Below are positions 1 through 5,064 of a stretch of DNA of 5,064 bases, piece after piece. Source of the DNA: Aquirhabdus sp. (GTDB lineage Bacteria; Pseudomonadota; Gammaproteobacteria; Pseudomonadales; Moraxellaceae); assembly GCA_030150595.1 (NCBI GenBank), contig JASLFQ010000133.1, positions 1-5,064 on the forward strand, in the 5' to 3' direction. The notes beneath the pieces are model-generated. The model was given only the letters and a program-made list of their open reading frames with translations, was not told the origin of the DNA and did no database searches. The first letter of the stretch is position 1. The number at the start of each line of letters is the position of its first letter. The position numbers and the translations under genes were made by a program.

Positions 1-1565
1 TTTTTACCTTACACCGTAGTCCTACTTCGCGCGAGCAACAATCCAAACAAAAAATTATTAAAAACCTTCATACCACTGGTCAATATGAAGGCGAAATCCA
101 GATCCAACATAAAAATGGTGATGACATTCCTGTCTGGTTACATATCAATCCGATATTTGACCACAATCAACAAAAGACACATTACATCGCAATTTTAAAT
201 GATTTAACTGAACGTAAGAAAAATGAACAACGCCTCTCCTACTTATCGAACTATGATCCTCTGACAGATTTGCCCAATCGTCATTTCTTTAAAGATCACA
301 TGCATCAGATTATTTTGCAGAGCCTAGAAGCTAATACAACATTTGCATTATTGCGCCTGAACATTGATCGTTTCCGTTTACTCAATGACCTTCTCGGCAC
401 GGATGGCGCAGATATTCTGTTAAAGCATGTTGCCCAACGACTTTCTGCATATGACTCGCGTACTAGTATGATTGCACGTTTAGGCAGCGACGACTTCGCC
501 ATTATGTTGTCGTATGCCAAAGACAATGAAAAAGATGTTGAACAATATTGTGAAAGATTACTTGAAGTCTTTAATAGCCCCTTTGATGTACGCTCACAAG
601 AAATCACCGTTACCATTTCTATTGGCGTTGCGCTCTGTCCTAAGCATGGCAAACAAGTCGATACGCTTTCAAACTCTGCAGAAAACGCACTACAAGAAGC
701 CAAACGTCTTGGTGGCAATGCCATTCGATTTGCAAGCAATCAAGGTGGCATACAGTCTCTAGAGCGCGTCAATCTCGAAAATGCACTGCGCAAAGCGATT
801 TCAAACACCGAGTTTGTAGTCTTCTATCAACCCAAACTCAATGCAATCAGCCGCAGAATTGAAGGGTTTGAAGCCCTAGTTCGGTGGAGTCACCCAAACA
901 AAGGCATCGTAGCGCCTGTTCAATTTATTGGACTTGCCGAAGAAATGGGAATTATTTCTGCACTCGGTGAGTTCGTATTAGATCAATCATGTGCACAGAT
1001 TAAAAAATGGCAAGATGCTGGATTTGATGATATTTCAGTTGCAGTAAACGTATCAGCCCAGCAGTTACAACGCGGTAATTTTATCGACACACTTGATCGC
1101 ATTCTGATGGATCACCAAATTGACCCTACTTTGCTTGAACTGGAAATTACCGAAACACTCCTCATGGACGATACCGAGCAAGTTCAAGCCATTTTACAAG
1201 AAATCAAACGGCGTGGCGTTACGATTGCGCTTGATGACTTTGGCACTGGATACTCTTCATTGTCTTATCTTGGACTATATCCAATTGACGTGATCAAAAT
1301 TGACCGTTCATTTGTGATGCAAATGATTGGTAATGAAGAACAAAAAGCGATCGTGCGTGCCATTCTTGCGATGAGTAAATCACTCAAAATGAAAGTCGTT
1401 GCAGAAGGTGTTGAAACACTGGAACAAGCTCAATTCCTAAGGGATGAAGGTTGTGAATTACTACAAGGATACTTATTTAGTAAACCAGTACCAGCATTCG
1501 AGGCCAATAAACTCTTGATCAGTTCAGTGAGTGAAACTGTCCTTCCAATGCAAATGCAAATCTAG
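1..1565 (+). CDS. PAS-GGDEF-EAL protein, probable c-di-GMP phosphodiesterase (5' end outside the window)
   Basis: The reading frame (first full codon at 3) is open from the window edge to TAG at 1563-1565, giving 520 visible residues; the true start lies upstream. Residues are numbered from that codon. Residues 1-70 are the C-terminal part of a PAS domain, ending in the PAC-type signature DLTERK before a short helical linker. The GGDEF domain starts at YDPLTDLPN (84-92). It looks catalytically dead: the metal-binding Asp is N120, the signature is GSDDF (161-165), the GH of the nucleotide loop is GT, and no RxxD inhibitory site precedes the signature. The EAL domain (about 254-505) is intact: Q276, E290-A-L, N349, E381/E384, D411-D412, K432, E468 and Q488, with spacing matching my recollection of RocR. 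The inference is that it hydrolyses c-di-GMP to pGpG, with PAS and the dead GGDEF as sensory or allosteric parts. Whether it is cytosolic or membrane-anchored cannot be seen. No clear terminator follows. Confidence 0.93.
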   Translation, partial: FTLHRSPTSREQQSKQKIIKNLHTTGQYEGEIQIQHKNGDDIPVWLHINPIFDHNQQKTHYIAILNDLTERKKNEQRLSYLSNYDPLTDLPNRHFFKDHMHQIILQSLEANTTFALLRLNIDRFRLLNDLLGTDGADILLKHVAQRLSAYDSRTSMIARLGSDDFAIMLSYAKDNEKDVEQYCERLLEVFNSPFDVRSQEITVTISIGVALCPKHGKQVDTLSNSAENALQEAKRLGGNAIRFASNQGGIQSLERVNLENALRKAISNTEFVVFYQPKLNAISRRIEGFEALVRWSHPNKGIVAPVQFIGLAEEMGIISALGEFVLDQSCAQIKKWQDAGFDDISVAVNVSAQQLQRGNFIDTLDRILMDHQIDPTLLELEITETLLMDDTEQVQAILQEIKRRGVTIALDDFGTGYSSLSYLGLYPIDVIKIDRSFVMQMIGNEEQKAIVRAILAMSKSLKMKVVAEGVETLEQAQFLRDEGCELLQGYLFSKPVPAFEANKLLISSVSETVLPMQMQI

Positions 1566-1666
1566 TCAAATCGCCATCCTATTTTGATCGTTCCAAATAA
1601 TTTGTAATCTCCTCTATTTTAAGTATAGAAATGTCTAGCAATCTGCGCAAAAACAAATCGATGCTA
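1566..1666. other. Intergenic spacer, no gene seen
   Basis: A/T-rich spacer between the EAL-protein stop codon and the maeB promoter. I see no credible ORF and no RNA gene. The only inverted repeat noticed (TCTAT/ATAGA at 1613-1617 and 1625-1629) is short, A/T-rich and not followed by a T tract, so it is not called a terminator. Transcripts of the EAL gene may therefore read into the maeB leader. Confidence 0.6.
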
Positions 1667-1675
1667 TGATATAAT
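1667..1675 (+). promoter_or_regulatory. Extended -10 promoter for maeB
   Basis: TGATATAAT is an exact match to the sigma70 extended -10 element (TGnTATAAT), with the -10 hexamer at 1670-1675. At spacings of 16-18 bases upstream there is no recognisable TTGACA-like -35 (about 1646-1653 reads as A-rich), which is the usual situation for extended -10 promoters. The predicted transcription start is about 1682, leaving roughly 200 nt of untranslated leader before the maeB ATG. I found no better promoter closer to the gene. Strength and use are inferred. Confidence 0.65.
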
Positions 1676-1681
1676 CGGTGA

Positions 1682-1880
1682 CTTAGCATTATGTCCTACT
1701 CATCTTGTAATGCGCGAAACGCTTAGCAAATTTTCACAATGAGTTTGCAATCAAGTCTAGTCTTCGCAACGGGCTGATCACCAATGAGCCCGACCTAAAT
1801 TTTGAAATTCATATGACGCAAAGCCGTCACGATCCTCCTATAGGATCATCCCACCCGTTTAAGTAGACAACGAGAGCAAG
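1682..1880 (+). promoter_or_regulatory. Long, potentially structured 5' leader of maeB
   Basis: This region is non-coding, with no convincing ORF, and should be transcribed from the extended -10 promoter. It contains five consecutive inverted repeats: GCATTA/TAATGC (1686-1713), GCAAATT/AGTTTGC with one G-U pair (1726-1748), CGGGCT/AGCCCG (1770-1792), TGACG/CGTCA (1814-1829) and GATCCT/AGGATC (1831-1847, containing the 10-base palindrome TCCTATAGGA). AACGGG at 1768-1773 could instead pair with CCCGTT at 1854-1859, about 20 nt before the start codon, which would exclude the third hairpin. I do not recognise a known riboswitch or protein-binding leader. A regulatory role is inferred only from length and pairing potential; individually short stems can arise by chance. 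Confidence 0.4.
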
Positions 1881-4169
1881 ATGGACAAGCAAGAACTCAA
1901 ACAAGCTGCATTGGATTATCACGAATTTCCAAAACCTGGCAAAATTAACGTTGTTCCTAGCAAACAACTCGCTAACCAACATGATTTAGCACTCGCCTAT
2001 TCACCTGGTGTGGCAGCACCATTCCTTGAAATTGAACGCGACCCTTCATTGGTGTCACGCTATACCGCACGCGGCAACTTGGTGGCGGTGATCACCAACG
2101 GCACAGCGGTACTTGGTTTAGGCAATATTGGCCCACTGGCATCCAAGCCTGTGATGGAAGGTAAAGGCGTACTCTTTAAAAAGTTTGCGGGCATTGATGT
2201 TTTCGACATCGAAATTGCCGAAAATGATCCTGACAAACTGGTCGATATTATTGCGTCACTCGAACCAACATTCGGCGGTATTAACCTTGAAGATATCAAA
2301 GCACCAGAGTGTTTTTATATTGAAAAGAAATTGCGCGAACGCATGAAAATTCCAGTGTTCCATGATGACCAACATGGTACGTCGATCATTGTGGGTGCGG
2401 CATTGCTCAACGCTTTACAATTGGTCAATAAAGAGATTGGTCAAATCAAGATCGTCTGCTCTGGTGCAGGTGCGGCGGCGCTGTCGTGCCTAGATTTATT
2501 AGTTGCATTGGGCGTAAACCCCAAGAATGTGATTGTTGCAGACTCGAAGGGCTGTATTACCCTTGCACGTTTAGAATCTCTGGACGAAAGCAAACGTCGC
2601 TATGCACAAGACATTCCTCACACCCGTTTGGAAGAAGTCATGGCGGGTGCAGACATGTTCTTAGGTCTATCGACTGCAGGAATCTTGTCGCAAGATATGG
2701 TTGCAGCGATGGCGGCCGATCCGATTATTTTTGCACTCGCTAACCCGAATCCAGAAATTCTGCCTGAATTAGCTAAAGCCGTTCGTCCAGATGTCATCAT
2801 CGCAACAGGACGCTCGGACTATCCAAATCAGGTGAATAATGCTCTATGCTTCCCTTATATTTTCCGTGGTGCGCTGGATTCTGGTGCAACAACGGTTAAT
2901 GAAGCCATGAAAGTTGCATGTGTTCATGCAATTGCAAAAATGGCGCACGTTGAATCAAGCAGCAATACCTATGGTGAAGCAGGTCAAAGCTTTGGTCGCG
3001 AATATCTGATTCCTGGTCCACTGGATCCACGTTTGATTCTTGAAATTGCACCTGAAATTGCACGTGCGGCGATGGAATCTGGCGTTGCAACACGTCCAAT
3101 TCAAGACTTTGCTGCATATCGTCAAAGTTTGTCAGAGTTTGTTTATAACTCGGCTTTCTTAATGAAACCTGTTTTTGCTCAAGCAAAAGCAGATCCAAAA
3201 CGGATCGTCTACTGTGAAGGCGAAGATGAGCGTGTACTGCGTGCTGTGCAATTGGTTGTTGATGAAGGTTTAGCAAAACCAATCTTGATTGGTCGCCCAA
3301 CAGTGATTCAGCATCAAATTACCAAACTCGGACTACGTCTTCTAGTCGGCAATAATGTTGAAGTGATTGATCAAGATAATGATCCTCGCTACAAAGAATA
3401 CTGGCAGTATTACTACAGCTTGGTACAACGTCAGGGCGTTGGTGTAGAGCTTGCGAAACGCGATACGCGTCGTCGCACAACACTGATCGGTGCACTGTTG
3501 GTTCACTTTGGTGTGGCTGACGGACTGATTTGCGGAACATTTGGTAATTATGGTTTGCATTTAGACTTCCTGAAAGACGTCATTGGCAAAAAAGACGGCG
3601 TAAAAAATTACTACGCAATGAATGCCTTGATGTTAGAAGGTCGTAACTTGTTTATTGCTGATACCTATGTCAATGAGAACCCAACTGCGCTTCAATTAGC
3701 AGAGATGACATTGCTCGCTGCGGAAGAAGTACGTCGTTTTGGCTTGACACCAAAAGTTGCCCTTCTCTCTCACTCCAGTTTTGGTAGTGCTGAAGGTGAA
3801 ACTGCGCAGAAAATGCGTGAGACTTTCCGTATTCTGTCGACAATTGCGCCTGATCTAGAAGTTGAAGGTGAAATGCATGGTGATGCCGCACTGAGCGAAG
3901 AAATTCGTTTAGCAGAATTCCCGAACTCACGTTACAAAGGTTCTGCGAACTTGCTGATCATGCCAACAATGGATGCTGCGAATATTGCATTTAACCTGCT
4001 GAAAACAGCATCAGGGAACAATGTCACGATTGGCCCAATCCTGCTTGGCGCAGCAAAACCTGTGCATGTGTTGACGCCAACAGCAACGCCACGACGCATC
4101 GTCAATATGACGGCACTGACTGTTGCTGAAATTCAACAAGCGGAAAAAGCACTCAACGAAAACGCTTAA
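1881..4169 (+). CDS. maeB: NADP-dependent malic enzyme MaeB with C-terminal phosphotransacetylase-like domain
   Basis: A cytosolic enzyme (EC 1.1.1.40) that oxidatively decarboxylates malate to pyruvate and CO2 with reduction of NADP+, supplying NADPH and linking the TCA cycle to pyruvate. At 762 residues it has the usual length for the hybrid MaeB family (E. coli about 759). The N-terminal malic domain carries catalytic Y40 in ALAYSPGVA and K95 in EGKG. Metal ligands are E137-D138 ([11 protein letters not shown]) and D163 (FHDDQHGTS). The Rossmann NAD(P) domain has GAGAAA at 195-200, then ANPNPE and [13 protein letters not shown]. From about 430 to 755 runs a phosphotransacetylase-like domain, in which the catalytic Ser-Arg position of true Pta reads T732-P733, so it is probably regulatory; in E. 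coli MaeB this domain mediates acetyl-CoA inhibition. ATG 1881 places Y40 where the family expects it. The ribosome-binding site is weak (GAGAG at 1872-1876). A promoter upstream and a terminator at 4182 suggest a single-gene transcript. Confidence 0.97.
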   Translation: MDKQELKQAALDYHEFPKPGKINVVPSKQLANQHDLALAYSPGVAAPFLEIERDPSLVSRYTARGNLVAVITNGTAVLGLGNIGPLASKPVMEGKGVLFKKFAGIDVFDIEIAENDPDKLVDIIASLEPTFGGINLEDIKAPECFYIEKKLRERMKIPVFHDDQHGTSIIVGAALLNALQLVNKEIGQIKIVCSGAGAAALSCLDLLVALGVNPKNVIVADSKGCITLARLESLDESKRRYAQDIPHTRLEEVMAGADMFLGLSTAGILSQDMVAAMAADPIIFALANPNPEILPELAKAVRPDVIIATGRSDYPNQVNNALCFPYIFRGALDSGATTVNEAMKVACVHAIAKMAHVESSSNTYGEAGQSFGREYLIPGPLDPRLILEIAPEIARAAMESGVATRPIQDFAAYRQSLSEFVYNSAFLMKPVFAQAKADPKRIVYCEGEDERVLRAVQLVVDEGLAKPILIGRPTVIQHQITKLGLRLLVGNNVEVIDQDNDPRYKEYWQYYYSLVQRQGVGVELAKRDTRRRTTLIGALLVHFGVADGLICGTFGNYGLHLDFLKDVIGKKDGVKNYYAMNALMLEGRNLFIADTYVNENPTALQLAEMTLLAAEEVRRFGLTPKVALLSHSSFGSAEGETAQKMRETFRILSTIAPDLEVEGEMHGDAALSEEIRLAEFPNSRYKGSANLLIMPTMDAANIAFNLLKTASGNNVTIGPILLGAAKPVHVLTPTATPRRIVNMTALTVAEIQQAEKALNENA

Positions 4170-4181
4170 TCGTCCGAATTG

Positions 4182-4210
4182 AAAAAAGCCTTCAAATGAA
4201 GGCTTTTTTT
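4182..4210 (+). terminator. Intrinsic terminator of maeB
   Basis: A 12-bp perfect stem (4182-4193 with 4198-4209) with the GC-containing core GCCTTC/GAAGGC and loop AAAT, flanked by A6 on the left and T7 on the right. It begins 12 bases after the maeB stop codon. The A-tract/T-tract symmetry means it could also stop transcription on the minus strand, although no minus-strand gene is visible to use it. Confidence 0.93.
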
Positions 4211-4231
4211 ATGCATTTTTGTTGCTGCTCC

Positions 4232-4285
4232 CTGAGCCTGTCGAAGGGTTATTCGTATGCAAAAATAAGGCTTCGACAAGCTCAG
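4232..4285. repeat. REP-like imperfect palindrome
   Basis: The left arm CTGAGCCTGTCGAAG (4232-4246) and right arm CTTCGACAAGCTCAG (4271-4285) are complementary at 14 of 15 positions; the exception is a C opposite an A. Inside the arms is a symmetric GG/GG 2x2 mismatch (4247-4248, 4269-4270), then a further 5-bp stem TTATT/AATAA (4249-4253, 4264-4268) and a 10-base loop. The CTGAGC(C/T)TGTCGAAG core resembles, from memory, short intergenic palindromes found in many copies in Acinetobacter and other proteobacteria. Copy number cannot be judged here. It is more GC-rich than the flanking A/T-rich spacer, and its place between a terminator and the next gene is typical of REP/BIME elements. Confidence 0.72.
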
Positions 4286-4293
4286 CCAACTGA

Positions 4294-4303
4294 TTTTTTT
4301 TTT
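4294..4303. repeat. T10 homopolymer tract
   Basis: Ten consecutive T bases start 9 bases after the REP-like palindrome and about 75 bases upstream of the pseudouridine synthase start codon. The tract is too far from the palindrome stem to form a standard intrinsic terminator with it. Such a run could vary in length between strains, but it is non-coding. Confidence 0.5.
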
Positions 4304-4339
4304 AATAATGATTTGCATCAATCAACGACTTCATTCAAA

Positions 4340-4353
4340 GTGACTACCGTCAC
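4340..4353. promoter_or_regulatory. Small perfect inverted repeat upstream of the pseudouridine synthase gene
   Basis: GTGAC-TACC-GTCAC is a 5-bp perfect inverted repeat with a 4-base spacer, ending 25 bases before the start codon at 4379. It could be a short 5' UTR hairpin or an operator half-site pair, but it is short enough to be chance. No clear -35/-10 pair was found nearby. Confidence 0.2.
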
Positions 4354-4378
4354 CTTGTTACTCCGTCAATATTAAATA

Positions 4379-5064
4379 ATGCATTCTGAATCTCAATCTC
4401 CAAAACCAACACCTGTAAAACTACCAACGCGCAATGGGATTAGTCCAAGTTGTGTCTGGTTACCTCGAGAATCACATTCGACTCTTTTGGATTTTCTAAG
4501 CCAAAGATTTCATGAGATTCCACGCACAACATGGATGAGTCGGCTTGAGCAAGGTTTAGTGCTCAATCAGCAAGGTGATGCATTTCAAACTGATAGTCCA
4601 TATATTGCCGATCAACATATTTATTATTATCGCAATATTGAAAATGAACAACGCATTCCCTTTGAGGAAACCGTTTTATATCAAGATGAGCATCTGCTCG
4701 TTGCGGATAAACCGCATTTTCTGCCTGTTATTCCTTCTGGAAAATATGTGCAAGAAACACTGTTAACACGACTAAAAAACAAACTTGGACTAGATGATCT
4801 TGCGCCAATTCATCGCATTGATCGCGAGACGGCGGGCTTGGTTTTGTTTTCAGCTAATCCAGCCACACGTGATGCCTACCAAACCTTATTTCGTGATCGT
4901 ACCATTCATAAAACCTACGAAGCCATTGCAGCTTATCGTGCAGTTCTTGCCATGCCAATGACACATCAAAGTCGCATGGTCAAAGGTGAGCCTTTTTTCA
5001 GAATGAAAGAAATTGATGGTGAAGTAAATTCTAAGACCCTATTAGATATTTTGGAAATTCGAAA
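4379..5064 (+). CDS. RluA-family RNA pseudouridine synthase (3' end outside the window)
   Basis: The frame opens with ATG at 4379 and runs off the window, giving 228 visible residues. An in-frame TAA at 4373-4375 makes this the earliest possible start. The family isomerises specific uridines in rRNA or tRNA to pseudouridine in the cytosol. Near the N-terminus, LPTRNGISPS (15-24) precedes an S4-like RNA-binding region (about 33-80, including W..RLEQGLVLN). The catalytic domain begins near 88 with LYQDEHLLVADKPHFLPVIPSG and contains HRID at 145-148, where D148 is the catalytic Asp, followed by RETAGLVLF. These features match a branch of RluA-like proteins I recall as about 290-300 residues long, so roughly 60-70 residues would be missing; RluA, RluC or RluD identity is not supported and the RNA target is unknown. 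There is no purine-rich Shine-Dalgarno sequence before the start, so initiation must be weak or unusual. It is separated from maeB by a terminator and repeat, so it probably has its own promoter. Confidence 0.92.
   Translation, partial: MHSESQSPKPTPVKLPTRNGISPSCVWLPRESHSTLLDFLSQRFHEIPRTTWMSRLEQGLVLNQQGDAFQTDSPYIADQHIYYYRNIENEQRIPFEETVLYQDEHLLVADKPHFLPVIPSGKYVQETLLTRLKNKLGLDDLAPIHRIDRETAGLVLFSANPATRDAYQTLFRDRTIHKTYEAIAAYRAVLAMPMTHQSRMVKGEPFFRMKEIDGEVNSKTLLDILEIR

Noticed and set aside
305..739. 144-codon minus-strand open frame inside the GGDEF region
   Set aside because: It is antisense to a clearly conserved coding sequence, its product resembles no family I know, and it has no independent promoter or ribosome-binding site.
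270..1565. TTG at 270 as the start of the EAL-domain gene
   Set aside because: The frame stays open to the window edge and the upstream residues form a PAS C-terminus, a linker and the start of the GGDEF domain; starting at 270 would cut into the YDPLTDLPN motif.
1613..1629. TCTAT/ATAGA inverted repeat as terminator of the EAL gene
   Set aside because: It has only five mostly A/T pairs, with no T tract after it.
2896..3300. 134-codon minus-strand open frame inside maeB, with similar shorter ones at 2060-2299, 3319-3560 and 3670-3930
   Set aside because: All lie antisense to conserved MaeB codons and give low-complexity, His/Gln/Ser-rich or unrecognisable products, as expected of frame shadows.
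4232..4303. REP-like palindrome plus T10 tract as one intrinsic terminator
   Set aside because: Eight non-T bases separate the stem from the T run, and a far better terminator already stands at 4182-4210.
4313..4341. TTGCAT at 4313-4318 as a -35 for the pseudouridine synthase gene
   Set aside because: At 16-18 bases downstream there is no TATAAT-like hexamer.
4575..4766. 63-codon plus-strand open frame with a hydrophobic N-terminus, resembling a small membrane protein
   Set aside because: It overlaps in another frame the conserved S4-like and catalytic regions of the RluA-family gene; the apparent hydrophobicity comes from A/T-rich codons read out of frame.

Overview
The window looks like ordinary chromosome of a gammaproteobacterium, most probably Acinetobacter or a close Moraxellaceae relative. 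This rests on the character of the MaeB protein, the moderate-to-low GC content with A/T-rich intergenic DNA, and the general gene flavour. The genus is inferred from memory of the proteins, not from a search. All three genes lie on the + strand, and two of them are cut by the window edges.

Layout. Positions 1-1565 hold the 3' part of a PAS-GGDEF-EAL cyclic-di-GMP protein. Its GGDEF domain is degenerate (GSDDF, with the metal Asp replaced by Asn), while every EAL catalytic residue is present, so it is best read as a c-di-GMP phosphodiesterase. Positions 1566-1880 are a 315-base intergenic region. It contains a perfect extended -10 promoter (TGATATAAT) and then about 200 nt of probable 5' leader with five consecutive small inverted repeats. 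Positions 1881-4169 encode full-length MaeB, the NADP-dependent malic enzyme with a C-terminal phosphotransacetylase-like domain. It is followed by a strong intrinsic terminator at 4182-4210. Positions 4211-4378 hold a long REP-like imperfect palindrome, a T10 tract and a small perfect inverted repeat. From 4379 to the window end runs the 5' part of an RluA-family pseudouridine synthase gene, which is open at the 3' edge.

The three genes do not form an obvious pathway: they cover second-messenger turnover, anaplerotic carbon/NADPH metabolism and RNA modification. The promoter ahead of maeB and the terminator behind it suggest that maeB is transcribed on its own. I saw no mobile element, CRISPR array, tRNA or rRNA, and no wholly new system. 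The items most worth a second look are the long structured maeB leader, with a possible alternative pairing, and the REP-like palindrome.
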